From Verrucomicrobiaceae bacterium (lineage in GTDB: Bacteria; Verrucomicrobiota; Verrucomicrobiia; Verrucomicrobiales; Verrucomicrobiaceae), in assembly GCA_016713245.1 (NCBI GenBank), contig JADJPM010000004.1, positions 372,001-436,000 on the forward strand: a stretch of 64,000 nt of DNA, in the 5' to 3' direction. This document shows positions 51,369-60,116 of this stretch, in pieces. Position 1 is the first letter of the stretch. Every line of letters starts with the position of its first letter. A program made the position numbers and the translations under genes. The notes under the pieces are model-generated. The model was given only the letters and a program-made list of their open reading frames with translations. It made no database searches and was not told the origin of the DNA.

Positions 51369-51791
51369 TCAATCAAGCCAGTTTTCGACTCTCAAGCCGG
51401 GCACCTTTTGAAAGTCCACCAAGTTTCGCGACAGCAACGTGGCATCGTAAGCGAGGCAGATGGAGGCGATTTTGAGATCCATCGTGCCAATGGGAATACG
51501 CTCGCTTTGGAGACGATGAAAGTGGTTTGCCGCATCCTGGTCGAATGGCAGGATGCTGAACTTGCCGAGTGTCTCCAAGCAGCGCTGGAGCTTCGAATAG
51601 GCTTCCATTTGTTCTTGCCCGGGTTTCTTGCGGTTGAGCAAGGCCAGCCATCCACGCAGGCTCTCCTCCGCAGCGGTAATGCATGAGAAAACCTGCGCTT
51701 CACGTTCGTCGATACGGCTCATCAAGATGGTTCCCAAAGCCGAGGCGTCGATGAATTCGGTGAAGTGATTGGTGTCGAGCACGACAAACAT
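51369..51791 (-). CDS. PIN-domain toxin (VapC family)
   Basis: This 140-residue PIN domain starts FVVLDTNHFTEF with the first acidic metal ligand in LDTN. SCITAAEESLRGW provides the central Glu, and GTMDLKIASICLAYDATLLSRNLVDF contains the third Asp and a late Asp. The length fits VapC-type endoribonucleases, which cut tRNA or rRNA. It follows its antitoxin gene (51795-51983) by 3 bases. The operon shares an upstream block with the RelE/ParE-type module next door. Confidence 0.85.
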   Translation of the reverse strand: MFVVLDTNHFTEFIDASALGTILMSRIDEREAQVFSCITAAEESLRGWLALLNRKKPGQEQMEAYSKLQRCLETLGKFSILPFDQDAANHFHRLQSERIPIGTMDLKIASICLAYDATLLSRNLVDFQKVPGLRVENWLD

Positions 51792-51794
51792 GAC

Positions 51795-51983
51795 TCAACG
51801 GCGCTGATTCTCACTTTGACGCCACTCCGCGCCCAAGGCGGCGGCCTCGCGCAAGAGAGGATCGCCACGCATGGCTCCAAAAGCCTCGCGCCAGCGCTGA
51901 TCGGGCTTCACACCCGGTTTTGTTTTCAGGCTGTCGGGCACCGGGCGCTGCGGATGTTCGACTTCAATCGTGGATGAACTCAT
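51795..51983 (-). CDS. Antitoxin partner of the PIN-domain toxin
   Basis: This 62-residue protein is mostly charged and likely disordered: SSSTIEVEHPQRPVPDSL, then WREAFGAMRGDPLLREAAALGAEW. No DNA-binding fold is obvious, but the size, order and 3-base gap to the toxin gene fit a VapB-type antitoxin whose C-terminus neutralises VapC. The ATG at 51983 is 6 nt downstream of a -10-like hexamer, so the mRNA may lack a leader. It was found as part of a longer open frame whose extra codons are the shared upstream block. Confidence 0.7.
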   Translation of the reverse strand: MSSSTIEVEHPQRPVPDSLKTKPGVKPDQRWREAFGAMRGDPLLREAAALGAEWRQSENQRR

Positions 51984-52027
51984 GGCTATATTTTGCCATC
52001 CGCCAGATCGAACGCAACGGTCCATTT
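51981..52027 (-). promoter_or_regulatory. Shared 47-nt upstream block, copy 1 (VapBC)
   Basis: It contains TTGCGT (52012-52017), a 16-nt spacer, CAAAAT (51990-51995) and, 6 nt later, the antitoxin ATG. 38 of 47 bases match the block at 52582-52628. There is no Shine-Dalgarno site. The geometry predicts a leaderless transcript. Confidence 0.6.
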
Positions 52028-52111
52028 CTCATGTCAGGCCATTTGCAGCGATTGCTTGGCGAAAGGCACTTTCACCTGTCGGGGTGGCTTCGTCGGGCTC
52101 CAAAACAGCCG

Positions 52112-52366
52112 CTAGCGGTCCGCCAGGCCGATGTAAGTCACTTTCACGTCTCCGTCAGCGGCATCCTCCCAGTATTCGATCGCGTGGCGGCCGACGATGC
52201 AGCCGGAGATTCTGCGACCAACCGCATCACGGCGTTCGTATTCGGTGTGGTAGGATGGGTAGGAGCGGATGAGTTCCAATTTGTCGCGCACTTGATGCCG
52301 ATCACGCTTCTTCATGCCGATCAGGAACTCCATGGCCTCATCAAGAATGAAGAGCCGGTAGTTCAT
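52112..52366 (-). CDS. RelE/ParE-family toxin
   Basis: This 84-residue protein has the RelE/ParE order: MNYRLFILDEAMEFL, then a basic helix MKKRDRHQVRDKLELIRSYP, then beta strands YERRDAVGRRISGCIV and HAIEYWEDAADGDVKVTYIG. The C-terminal catalytic residues of RelE cannot be assigned by eye, so either ribosome-dependent cleavage or gyrase inhibition is possible. Its start overlaps the antitoxin stop (ATGA at 52363-52366). Confidence 0.82.
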   Translation of the reverse strand: MNYRLFILDEAMEFLIGMKKRDRHQVRDKLELIRSYPSYHTEYERRDAVGRRISGCIVGRHAIEYWEDAADGDVKVTYIGLADR

Positions 52367-52584
52367 GCGGCCTCGTTTTGGTCATCCAGAGCGTTTAATC
52401 TCTTTTGAGCTTCCTCCCATGGGGTCCAGCGTGAGGAGGTCTTGTCATCCAGCAGGTCTGCTGTTCGCTGAGCCCAATCTGGGTCGGTTTCACGGGAGCG
52501 GAGATCGATCAGATAGCTCATGAGCTGCATGCGCCCTTCCAGCGGCAGGACGGCGATCTCTTGTTTTAGCGATTCAAGGCTCAT
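52363..52584 (-). CDS. Antitoxin partner of the RelE/ParE toxin
   Basis: This 73-residue protein begins SLESLKQEIAVLPLEGRMQLMSYLIDLRSR, a helical segment like addiction-module proteins of the DUF2281 or RHH-adjacent type, and ends with SSRWTPWEEAQKRLNALD, typical of the toxin-wrapping tail. The ATG at 52584 is 6 nt after a -10-like hexamer, as in the neighbouring module. It overlaps the toxin start by 4 bases. Confidence 0.75.
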   Translation of the reverse strand: MSLESLKQEIAVLPLEGRMQLMSYLIDLRSRETDPDWAQRTADLLDDKTSSRWTPWEEAQKRLNALDDQNEAA

Positions 52585-52628
52585 GGCGGCATTTTGCCAT
52601 CCACCGGGGTGAACGCAACGGCCCATTT
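52582..52628 (-). promoter_or_regulatory. Shared 47-nt upstream block, copy 2 (RelBE-like)
   Basis: TTGCGT (52613-52618), a 16-nt spacer, CAAAAT (52591-52596), a 6-nt gap, then the ATG, exactly the geometry of copy 1. The two toxins and antitoxins are unrelated in sequence, so the block is shared rather than inherited with the coding part. Confidence 0.6.
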
Positions 52629-52803
52629 GAGGCCTGGGCTGTGTCAAAAACCTGCCCCAAACGCACGGAGTTCCACCAACCTTCGCAGATAAACGATCAT
52701 TCATTTTCGGCGAGGCCGAAGGTTTAGGCGCGGCGGGCTTTCCTCAGCAACGGACACCGATTTCCCCGGCGATCCCGCCTGAAACAACAACCACCGCATC
52801 GTC

Positions 52804-54480
52804 ATGAAAACCACTCGCCTCATCCACACCGCGCTGCTGCTCGCTCTGAGCAGCGGCTTTGCCCAACAGCCTCCAATTCCCCGTCCCCAGCCGCCGAAGC
52901 CCGGGGCGCACAAGCCCGGCTCGAACACCGGCGGCTCTGCCACGGATTTCGATCTCCCGGCGGAATTCCGCAGCGTCGATGGCTCTGCCAACAACACCGC
53001 GAACGCCGCTTGGGGTACGCCCGGCCAGGCCTTCATCCGCCTCGCGCCCTCGGAATATGCCGACGGAGCCAGTTCGCCCGCCGGTGCCACGCGACCCAGC
53101 GCCCGTGCGGTGAGCAATGCCGTCGTCAAACAGCCCGTCCTGCGGCCCAATGCACGCGGCGCCAGCGACATGATCTGGCAGTGGGGCCAGTTCATCGACC
53201 ACGATCTTGATGAAACGATGACCGCCACACCTGCCGAGGCTTTTCCCATCCTCGTGCCCAAGGGCGATCCTTCCTTTGATCCCACCAGCACCGGCACGGC
53301 CACTATCCCGCTCTCCCGCTCGATCTACACGATGACCAGCGGCAAACGTGAGCAGACGAATGCCATCACCGCCTACATCGATGCCTCGATGGTCTATGGC
53401 TCCGATGCGGCGCGTGCCACCGGCCTGCGTGCTCTCGATGGAACAGGCCGTCTCAAAGTCAGCGAAGGCGATCTGCTGCCCTTCAACACCGCCGGACTGC
53501 CAAACGCACCTCCCGGCGCCACGTTTTACCTCGCTGGCGACGTTCGTGTGAACGAACAGATCGGCCTCACCGCCATTCACACCCTTTTCGTTCGCGAGCA
53601 CAACTACTGGGCCTCCGAATATCAAAAAGTGAACCCCGGCGTCGATGACGAGGAGACGTATCAATTCGCCCGTATGATCGTGGCGGCCGAGATCCAGGCC
53701 ATCACCTACCGCGAGTTCCTTCCGGTGCTCATCGGCAATGCGCTGCCCACTTACCGTGGCTACGATGCCACGGTGAACACCGGCGTCTCGAATGAATTTG
53801 CCACCGCTGCCTACCGCCTCGGTCACACGCTGCTCTCGCCGCAGATCCTCCTGCGCAATGCCGACGGCAGCGATGTGGCTGGCACGCCGCTGGCGCTGCG
53901 AAATGCCTTCTTCAACCTGCCCGTGTATGCCACCAACGGCATCGATCCCATCCTCCGCGGTCTCGTTTCCCAACGTGCGCAGGAGCTCGATGAATGGCTC
54001 GTCGATGACGTGCGTGACTTCCTCTTCGGTGCCCCAGGCAGCGGTGGCTTCGATCTCGCCTCGCTGAACATCCAGCGTGGTCGCGATCATGGCCTGCCCA
54101 GCTTTGCGAACATGCGCAAAGCCCTCAAACTGCCCCCCGTCACCCGCTTTGAGGACATCAACCGCGACCGCACCGTGCTCGCTGAGCTTCGCGCCGCTTA
54201 CACCTCGCCTGCGGATGTCGATCTCTGGGTCGGCGGCCTCGCCGAGGCGGATCGCCCCGGCTCCATGGTGGGCGAGACCTTCACTCGCATCCTCGCCGAT
54301 CAATTCCGCCGCTGCCGCGATGGCGACCGCTTCTGGTATCAGCATTATCTGCCACGCGGCCTCGTCCGCGCCGTGGAGCAGCAGACGCTTGCCAGCATCA
54401 TTCGCCGCAACACGGGCATCAAAACCGAAATTTCCGATACGGCCTTCCTTGCGCCACCCCCGCGCCGCGGAGGACGTTGA
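52804..54480 (+). CDS. Secreted animal-type heme peroxidase
   Basis: This 558-residue protein has a leader (1-20, GFAQ), a Pro-rich linker, then a peroxidase-cyclooxygenase superfamily domain. The distal His segment is WGQFIDHDLDETM, followed by DASMVYGSD with the calcium/haem region, RVNEQIGLTAIHTLFVREHN with the catalytic Arg and helix, AAYRLGHTLLSPQ with the proximal His, and LNIQRGRDHGLPSFANMRK near the end. Bacterial relatives make hypohalous acids or oxidise phenols outside the cell. The length is like peroxinectin-type enzymes. The gene is monocistronic with a terminator at 54512. It is divergent from the RelBE-like module. Confidence 0.93.
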   Translation: MKTTRLIHTALLLALSSGFAQQPPIPRPQPPKPGAHKPGSNTGGSATDFDLPAEFRSVDGSANNTANAAWGTPGQAFIRLAPSEYADGASSPAGATRPSARAVSNAVVKQPVLRPNARGASDMIWQWGQFIDHDLDETMTATPAEAFPILVPKGDPSFDPTSTGTATIPLSRSIYTMTSGKREQTNAITAYIDASMVYGSDAARATGLRALDGTGRLKVSEGDLLPFNTAGLPNAPPGATFYLAGDVRVNEQIGLTAIHTLFVREHNYWASEYQKVNPGVDDEETYQFARMIVAAEIQAITYREFLPVLIGNALPTYRGYDATVNTGVSNEFATAAYRLGHTLLSPQILLRNADGSDVAGTPLALRNAFFNLPVYATNGIDPILRGLVSQRAQELDEWLVDDVRDFLFGAPGSGGFDLASLNIQRGRDHGLPSFANMRKALKLPPVTRFEDINRDRTVLAELRAAYTSPADVDLWVGGLAEADRPGSMVGETFTRILADQFRRCRDGDRFWYQHYLPRGLVRAVEQQTLASIIRRNTGIKTEISDTAFLAPPPRRGGR

Positions 54481-54511
54481 TCGGAGTCATGGAGTGTTGA
54501 GGTGAACCACG

Positions 54512-54550
54512 CCGGGTGCTGGATGAAAATTCAGCACTCGGTCTTTTGTT
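54512..54550 (+). terminator. Rho-independent terminator of the peroxidase gene
   Basis: CCGGGTGCTG (54512-54521) pairs with CAGCACTCGG (54532-54541), one G-T pair included, around a 10-nt loop. It is followed by TCTTTTGTTTT. Confidence 0.85.
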
Positions 54551-54551
54551 T

Positions 54552-55364
54552 TCACAACACCGCCTTCTTCACCTTGCCGAAATCCGTGCCGAGAAAGCGT
54601 TTCGCGAGGTTCTCGGCCTGCTCGGAGTGATCGGTGAGATAAATTTCGAGTGAGGGCTTCGATTTGGTCGTCCGCAGCAGGTTGTCCTGCTCCAGCTTCG
54701 CTTTCACATGGGCAGCGCAGGTGCTGGCGGAGTCCACCAGGCGCACTTTTTGGCCCAGCATGCGCTTGAGCACCGGCACGAGCAGCGGGTAGTGGGTGCA
54801 GCCGAGCACCAGCGTGTCGATGCCTTTGTCGAGCATCGGCTTCAAATACTCACGCAGCACGGATTTGAGTGCCGGATGATCCGTCCAGCCTTCCTCGACG
54901 AATGGAACGAGCAGCGGTGTGGCCCGTGCCTCGATCAAAATATCCGGCCGCCGCATGGCGATCTCATGCTGATACGCGTGGCTGCGGATGGTGCCGGCGG
55001 TGCCGATGATGCCCACACGTTCGCAGGATGACTCCGAAAGCGTCGCTTCGACGCCGGGGCCGAGCACGCCGATCACGGGCACGCGAAACGTAGCCTGCAA
55101 AACGGGCAGCGCATGCGCCGTGGCCGTATTGCACGCCACGACAACGGCCTTCACGCCATGCGAGACGAGAAACTGCGAATCCTCCACGGAGAATCGCCGG
55201 ATCGTATCCGGCGACTTTGAGCCATAAGGCACGCGGGCGGTATCGCCGAGATAGATGATGGATTCATTCGGCAGCAGATCCCGCAGCGCCCGCACAACCG
55301 TCAGCCCGCCCACGCCGGAGTCAAAAACGCCGAGAGGGCTGTTGGCGGTGACGGGGGTGCTCAT
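54552..55364 (-). CDS. murI: Glutamate racemase
   Basis: This 270-residue protein has both catalytic cysteines in context: VVACNTATAHA (about 74) and VLGCTHYPLL (about 186). It opens with FDSGVGGLTVVR, with the acid motif at GDTARVPYG. MurI makes D-glutamate for peptidoglycan. The length is typical. It is followed by a small lipoprotein gene upstream on the same strand, with 74 bases between. Confidence 0.96.
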   Translation of the reverse strand: MSTPVTANSPLGVFDSGVGGLTVVRALRDLLPNESIIYLGDTARVPYGSKSPDTIRRFSVEDSQFLVSHGVKAVVVACNTATAHALPVLQATFRVPVIGVLGPGVEATLSESSCERVGIIGTAGTIRSHAYQHEIAMRRPDILIEARATPLLVPFVEEGWTDHPALKSVLREYLKPMLDKGIDTLVLGCTHYPLLVPVLKRMLGQKVRLVDSASTCAAHVKAKLEQDNLLRTTKSKPSLEIYLTDHSEQAENLAKRFLGTDFGKVKKAVL

Positions 55365-55438
55365 GGTGAAATGTGCTCGAACGTTGCTAGAGTAGGTAAG
55401 GCCATGGCATGAGCTAGCGGAATCTTGCTTCTCGGTCG

Positions 55439-55747
55439 CTACTCAGCGTGGAGAAATGACTCATAGATTTCTTTCTCCCTTTTGCCCCCGAGTCGCGCAG
55501 CCTCGCGATACCATTTTCTAGCAGCGTCTTGATCCATCATGGCGAACCCGAAATGCACGGCTAGTTCAAGCGCCGCTCCAGCGTCACCCCGATCAACTCG
55601 ATTGTAGAGCTTCAAACGCTCCTCTTTGGATCTGGAAGTCGATTCCACAAAAGCTATCGGCCTCGGCGACGGCTTTTGAGAGCCACATGAAACAAGAACC
55701 CCAAGAAGTGGTCCCAAAAACCAGCGGGATGACATCTTGGGGCTCAT
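55439..55747 (-). CDS. Small lipoprotein, possibly Sel1/TPR-like
   Basis: This 102-residue protein has a lipoprotein leader, WFLGPLLGVLVSC, so Cys about 21 would be lipidated. The body ends with DRGDAGAALELAVHFGFAMMDQDAARKWYREAARLGG, close to one Sel1-type repeat (A.AL.LA...G.....D...A..WY..AA..G). Sel1 repeats mediate protein contacts. The gene is AT-richer than leuC and murI on either side. The start at 55747 is chosen; an ATG at 55735 gives the same leader. It lies 16 bases after the leuC stop and may be co-transcribed. Confidence 0.65.
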   Translation of the reverse strand: MSPKMSSRWFLGPLLGVLVSCGSQKPSPRPIAFVESTSRSKEERLKLYNRVDRGDAGAALELAVHFGFAMMDQDAARKWYREAARLGGKREKEIYESFLHAE

Positions 55748-55763
55748 GACTTGTTTAACTCGA

Positions 55764-57173
55764 TTAGATCGCAAACACCTCGCGGGCGTCCGCGATGCCG
55801 CCGGTCAAAGCCGCCGCAGCGACCATGACAGGGCTCATGAGGACGGTGCGGCCTGTGGGGCTGCCTTGGCGGCCTTTGAAGTTGCGATTGGAAGAGGAAG
55901 CGCAGAGCTGGTCGCCGATAAGTTTGTCGGGATTCATCGCCAGGCACATGGAGCAGCCTGCGTCACGCCATTCAAAGCCGGCTTCGCTGAAAACCTTGTC
56001 GATGCCTTCCTGACGAGCCAGCACATCGACGATCTGCGAGCCGGGAACGGCGATGGCTTTCACACCAGCGGCCACTTTGCGGCCTTTGATGAACTTGGCC
56101 ACTTCGCGGAAGTCGCTCAGGCGGCCGTTGGTGCAGCTTCCAATGAAGGCCACGTCGATCTTGGTACCCTTGATCGGTGCTCCACCGGTCAGCTTCATGT
56201 ATGCGAGCGCTTCTTCGGTCGATTCACGCTGTGTGGCGGACTTCGCATCGGCCACGGAAGGGACGTTTTCGGTCACGGCGATGGCTTGGTCGGGGCTGAC
56301 GCCCCAGGTCACGGTTGGTGGGATGTCCTCGGCCTTGATGTTCACCACATCGTCAAAAACGGCATCCGCATCGGTCGCGACGGCTTTCCATTGCTGCACG
56401 GCTTTATCCCATTCCGCGCCCTGCGGCGAGTAGGGGCGGCCTTTGAGGTATTCGAAGGTCTTTTCGTCGGGGTTCACATAACCGCAGCGGGCACCGCCTT
56501 CGATGGCCATGTTGCAGACGGTCATGCGCTCTTCCATCGTGAAGCTATCGAACAAGCTGCCGCCATATTCATAGGCGTAGCCTTTGCCGCCACCGGCGCC
56601 GAGCAAGCGGATGATGTGCAGGGCGACGTCTTTGGAATACACGCCGGGCTTGAGCTGGCCATCCACATTGATGCGGCGCACCTTCATGACGCTGAGCGCC
56701 ATCGTTTGCGTGGCCAGCACGTCACGCACCTGCGTGGTGCCGATGCCAAAGGCGATCGCGCCGAAAGCGCCGTGTGTGGCCGTGTGGCTGTCGCCGCAGG
56801 CGATGGTGGTGCCGGGCTGAGTGATGCCCTGCTCAGGTCCCACGACGTGGACGATGCCCTGCTTGCCGCTGGCGAGGTTGAAATAGGTGATGCCCGTCTC
56901 CTTGGCGTTCTTGTTCAGCTCCTGGATCATTTCTTCGGCCAAAGGATCGGCAAAAGGCGCCACCTGGCTGTCCGTGGGCACGATATGATCGACGGTCGCA
57001 AAGGTGCGGTGAGGGTAGGCCACCTTCAGGCCGAGGTCACGCAGCATGCCAAAGGCCTGCGGGCTGGTCACCTCATGGACGAGATGCGTGTCGATGAGGA
57101 GCTGAGTCTGGCCGTTGGCGAGTGTTCCGACCGAGTGCGATTCCCAGACTTTGGCGAAGAGAGTTTTGCCCAT
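55764..57173 (-). CDS. leuC: 3-isopropylmalate dehydratase large subunit
   Basis: This 469-residue aconitase-family subunit starts [11 protein letters not shown] and has [18 protein letters not shown]. The three [4Fe-4S] cysteines lie in IGSCTNGR and [11 protein letters not shown] (about 347, 407 and 410). With LeuD it isomerises isopropylmalate in leucine synthesis. No leuD, leuA or leuB is in the window, although leuC and leuD are adjacent in most bacteria. The length matches the family. Confidence 0.96.
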   Translation of the reverse strand: MGKTLFAKVWESHSVGTLANGQTQLLIDTHLVHEVTSPQAFGMLRDLGLKVAYPHRTFATVDHIVPTDSQVAPFADPLAEEMIQELNKNAKETGITYFNLASGKQGIVHVVGPEQGITQPGTTIACGDSHTATHGAFGAIAFGIGTTQVRDVLATQTMALSVMKVRRINVDGQLKPGVYSKDVALHIIRLLGAGGGKGYAYEYGGSLFDSFTMEERMTVCNMAIEGGARCGYVNPDEKTFEYLKGRPYSPQGAEWDKAVQQWKAVATDADAVFDDVVNIKAEDIPPTVTWGVSPDQAIAVTENVPSVADAKSATQRESTEEALAYMKLTGGAPIKGTKIDVAFIGSCTNGRLSDFREVAKFIKGRKVAAGVKAIAVPGSQIVDVLARQEGIDKVFSEAGFEWRDAGCSMCLAMNPDKLIGDQLCASSSNRNFKGRQGSPTGRTVLMSPVMVAAAALTGGIADAREVFAI

Positions 57174-57339
57174 GATTTGCGTGCTTTTGGAGGTTTAAAG
57201 GGCCGCGAGGCTAGCACGGGGAAACCATGGCGCAAGGAGGGGTTCTCTTCCCGCCGAGCGGGGACTAGGCGGGCATTTCTTGCCCTCAAGTGAGCAAAAT
57301 CCGCCGCACGGCATGGCTCATTGAGGCGTTACCATCCGC

Positions 57340-57735
57340 ATGAAGTCCTCCATCATGCTGCTGCTGATCCTCGGGATGCTTTCGAGAGCGGGGGCTGGCG
57401 AGGCGGTCTCGCCCGCTTATGAGCCGGCCAAGTTCTTCCGCACCCAGATCCAGCCCATTCTCGAGCGCCGCTGCTACGAGTGCCATTCTCACCAACACGA
57501 GCTGGAAGGGGAACTGGCCCTCGATTCGAAGCTCGGCTGGGAAACTGGCGGCGAAAACGGCCCCGCCGTGAAGCCCGGTGATCTCAAAAACAGCCCCCTC
57601 ATCCAGGCCATCCGCCATCTCGACTCTGACAGCGCCATGCCGCCGAAGAAAAAGCTCCCCCCCATCGAGATCGCCCTGCTCGAAACCTGGGTTCTGCTCG
57701 GTGCCCCGGACCCACGCACCACCTCGAAGCCGTAA
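57340..57735 (+). CDS. Stand-alone exported PSCyt1 cytochrome c domain
   Basis: This 131-residue protein has a leader (1-20) and one c-type cytochrome domain of the PVC PSCyt1 kind: FRTQIQPILERRCYECHSH with haem motif CYECH near 45, LALDSK, GDLKNSPLIQAI, and SAMPPKKKLPPIEIALLETWV with the axial Met. The usual fusion partners (DUF1549/DUF1553, WD40) are missing, so it is a minimal haem protein, probably periplasmic. It is convergent with the RRM gene at 57837. Confidence 0.88.
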   Translation: MKSSIMLLLILGMLSRAGAGEAVSPAYEPAKFFRTQIQPILERRCYECHSHQHELEGELALDSKLGWETGGENGPAVKPGDLKNSPLIQAIRHLDSDSAMPPKKKLPPIEIALLETWVLLGAPDPRTTSKP

Positions 57736-57780
57736 AGAAAGCGCTGAAGATCATTTCCATCCCAGATGTGGCTCGGGCAC

Positions 57781-57810
57781 AAAAAAGCGGCAGGCCGTGA
57801 AGCCTGCCGC
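57781..57810 (-). terminator. Rho-independent terminator of the glycine-rich RRM gene
   Basis: GCGGCAGGC (57787-57795) pairs perfectly with GCCTGCCGC (57802-57810). On the minus strand the hairpin is followed by six T. It lies 27 bases after the RRM stop. Confidence 0.9.
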
Positions 57811-57836
57811 CGAGAGTCAAAGAGCCGAGAGAGGGC

Positions 57837-58235
57837 TTAGTAGCGCTCGCGACGGCCATTGCCGCCACCGCCACCGCCGCCACCACCGGCGTAGCCGCCA
57901 CGGCCACCGCCGCCGCCGCCACCACCGTAACCGCCGCGGCCACCGCCGCCGCCGCCGCCGCCATAGCCACCACCGGCTGGACGGTCTTCTTTCGGACGCG
58001 CTTCATTCACAACGAGGGCGCGGCCCATGAAATCCTGATCATGAAGGGCCTTGATGGCCTCCTGCATGCCCGTGGCCGTGTCCATGGTGATGAAGGCGAA
58101 ACCACGAGGGCGGCCTGTAGTGTGGTCCATCGGCAGGAAGAGATCGGTGACGGTGCCGTAGTTGGTGAAGAGATCGCGCAGGTCGTTGTCAGTGGCGGCG
58201 AAGGGCAGGTTGCCCACATACATTTTGGTGTTCAT
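57837..58235 (-). CDS. Glycine-rich RRM RNA-binding protein
   Basis: This 132-residue protein starts with one RNA recognition motif: RNP2 KMYVGNLPF at 4-12 and RNP1 PRGFAFITM at about 44-52, both intact. The tail from about 88 is [22 protein letters not shown] with Arg, as in cyanobacterial Rbp proteins and plant GRPs, which are often cold-induced. The tail is encoded by GGN and CGN codons in short tandem repeats. It is probably an RNA chaperone or RNA-turnover factor in the cytoplasm. Confidence 0.93.
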   Translation of the reverse strand: MNTKMYVGNLPFAATDNDLRDLFTNYGTVTDLFLPMDHTTGRPRGFAFITMDTATGMQEAIKALHDQDFMGRALVVNEARPKEDRPAGGGYGGGGGGGGRGGYGGGGGGGGRGGYAGGGGGGGGGNGRRERY

Positions 58236-58538
58236 AACGTGTTATCTTTTTGAAAGCAATACTCCCAATGCATGCACGGCCAGCTCCGGTCTTCGGATTT
58301 CAGAACACCAACGAATCCAAAGAAACACCTGATGAACAGCTCGGTCTGCCTACTTCAGGTGGACTGCGGACGCGCCCTTCGTCTGGTTTGCCGTGGAAAG
58401 CAAGGGATGGTTTTGGAGGCAAGAGATCAGCGTGAGCAAGCAGCGGCCTTTTCATGCACTTTGACGACCTGAGAATACTTGGCATCAAATGGCGCAGGCT
58501 CTGCCCTTTCACCTCAACCCTAGTCCTTCGTCCTCCTC
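58236..58538. other. 303-bp divergent intergenic region
   Basis: The region lies between the glycine-rich RRM gene (minus) and the SGNH hydrolase gene (plus). A possible plus-strand promoter is TTGACG (58461-58466) with TCAAAT (58485-58490), 18 nt apart; the match is weak. The RRM side may hold a long leader, as for the other RRM gene, but no motif supports that. I see no RNA gene. Confidence 0.4.
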
Positions 58539-59819
58539 ATGCGTCTGCTGTCTTTTCTCTTTCTGGCTTTGGGCATTGCCCCGTTCGTTTTGGCGGCGGA
58601 CGACTACCCGCTCGTGCCCGCCCAGGAATGCCGTCCGCGTGCCGGCCTGCCGAATTTCCTCGCGAAGGCGACCACGCCGGGCGCGGCAGTGAAGATTGGC
58701 TACCTCGGCGGCTCCATCACCGCGCAGAATGGCTGGAGGCCAAAGACGCTCGCCCATTTCCAAAAGACCTGGCCGCAGGCGAAGTTCAGCGAGATCAACG
58801 CGGCCATCGGCGGCACGGGCTCGGACCTCGGCGTGTTTCGTCTCAAACAGGATGTGCTCGATCACCAGCCTGATCTGCTGTTTGTCGAATTCGCCGTGAA
58901 TGACGGCGGCGCGGCCCCGGAGCAGATCCATCGCTGCATGGAAGGCATCGTCCGCCAGACGTGGAAGGCGCTGCCGGATTGCGACATCTGCTTTGTTTAC
59001 ACCATCACCGAAGCGCTCGTGCCCGCGATGCTCGACGGCAAATTCCAACGGAGCGCCAGTGCCATGGAAAAGATCGCCGATCACTACGGCATCCCCACGA
59101 TTCACATGGGCATGGAAGTCGCGAAACTGGCGAAGGAAGGCAAGCTCGTGTGGAAGGCGAAGCTGCCGAAGACCGACGAGGAGAAGAAGCAGTTCGAAGG
59201 CAAGTTCGTCTTCGCCCCGGACAGCGTGCATCCGCACGTCGAAACCGGCCACGAGCTCTACCTCGCGGCCATCGTGAGGTCGCTGGAGCCAATTCAAGCC
59301 GCGTCGAAGGCCAAAGGCCCGCACGGTTCGGCCACGCCGTTCATCGCCACGAATTACGAGCAGGCCAAACTCGTGCCCATCACCGCTGCCACGCTCTCCA
59401 GCGGCTTCCAGCCTGCTCCGGCGGACTTTGCCAAGCGCTGGAGCAATCGCATGAGTGCTCTCCACAAGGCCGCGAAGCCCGGTGACGTGCTCACTTTCAA
59501 ATTCAAAGGCACCCGCGCCTCCATTTACGACATCATCGGCCCCGATGGCGGCCAGGTGAACGTCACGGTGGATGACCAGCCTGCGAAGCTCGTGCCGCGC
59601 ATCGACGCCTACTGCACCTACCACCGCCTCGCGACGCTCGCTCTCGGCAGCGAGCTGTCGGACACCGTTCACACCGTGAAGATCGAAATCAGCCCCGAAG
59701 TGCCCGACAAGGCGAAAATCCTCGCCAAGAACGGCAACAAGATCGACGACCCGAAGCGCTTCGAAGGCACCGCGTTTTACCCTGGGGCCATTTTGCTGGT
59801 CGGTGAGATCGTGAAGTGA
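58539..59819 (+). CDS. Secreted SGNH/GDSL-type hydrolase
   Basis: This 426-residue protein has a leader (1-19, VLA). The N-terminal SGNH domain has block I as KIGYLGGSITAQNGW (Ser about 53), block III as VEFAVNDGG, and the catalytic Asp-His in DSVHPHVETG near 230. The C-terminal half (about 270-426) is beta-rich and carries GDVLTFKFKGTRASIYDIIGPDGG, like a carbohydrate-binding or CBM-like domain. Such enzymes deacetylate polysaccharides or act as esterases. There is no operon partner on the same strand within 60 bases. Confidence 0.85.
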   Translation: MRLLSFLFLALGIAPFVLAADDYPLVPAQECRPRAGLPNFLAKATTPGAAVKIGYLGGSITAQNGWRPKTLAHFQKTWPQAKFSEINAAIGGTGSDLGVFRLKQDVLDHQPDLLFVEFAVNDGGAAPEQIHRCMEGIVRQTWKALPDCDICFVYTITEALVPAMLDGKFQRSASAMEKIADHYGIPTIHMGMEVAKLAKEGKLVWKAKLPKTDEEKKQFEGKFVFAPDSVHPHVETGHELYLAAIVRSLEPIQAASKAKGPHGSATPFIATNYEQAKLVPITAATLSSGFQPAPADFAKRWSNRMSALHKAAKPGDVLTFKFKGTRASIYDIIGPDGGQVNVTVDDQPAKLVPRIDAYCTYHRLATLALGSELSDTVHTVKIEISPEVPDKAKILAKNGNKIDDPKRFEGTAFYPGAILLVGEIVK

Positions 59820-59879
59820 GTAGAAGGCTGTGAAAAACTTCTGCTGGTCACCTGTCCTGCCGTCCGCTAAAATCTCCCC

Positions 59880-60116
59880 ATGAAGAGCGAAGTCGTCAGC
59901 ACGGAGGAACTCCTCCGCACCAACCCCAAACTCAAAGCCCTGTGGGAGAAGGACCGTCAAATCCGCTTGAAGCAGCCCTTGCGCACCTCCGAGGAGGCTA
60001 TGGCGCAAGCCCTGGAATTAAAGAAAGTGGCTGGTTTACGCGCCTCGAGTTTGAGGAGCACGAGCTCCTCCAGTGGGCAAGAGACGCCGGTTGCCTTGGC
60101 GGTGAGCATGAGCTGA
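59880..60116 (+). CDS. Small protein overlapping a kinase-like gene in another frame
   Basis: This 78-residue frame reads well up to about residue 48 (STEELLRTNPKLKALWEKDRQIRLKQPLRTSEEAMAQALELKK) and then turns Ser-rich and unlikely. It overlaps the next frame (59942-60640), whose own N-terminus before about 60017 looks non-coding. Either this is the first gene of an overlapping pair ending early in evolution, or the two are one protein of about 253 residues split by a frameshift near 60017. Both readings are kept because I cannot decide. Confidence 0.45.
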   Translation: MKSEVVSTEELLRTNPKLKALWEKDRQIRLKQPLRTSEEAMAQALELKKVAGLRASSLRSTSSSSGQETPVALAVSMS

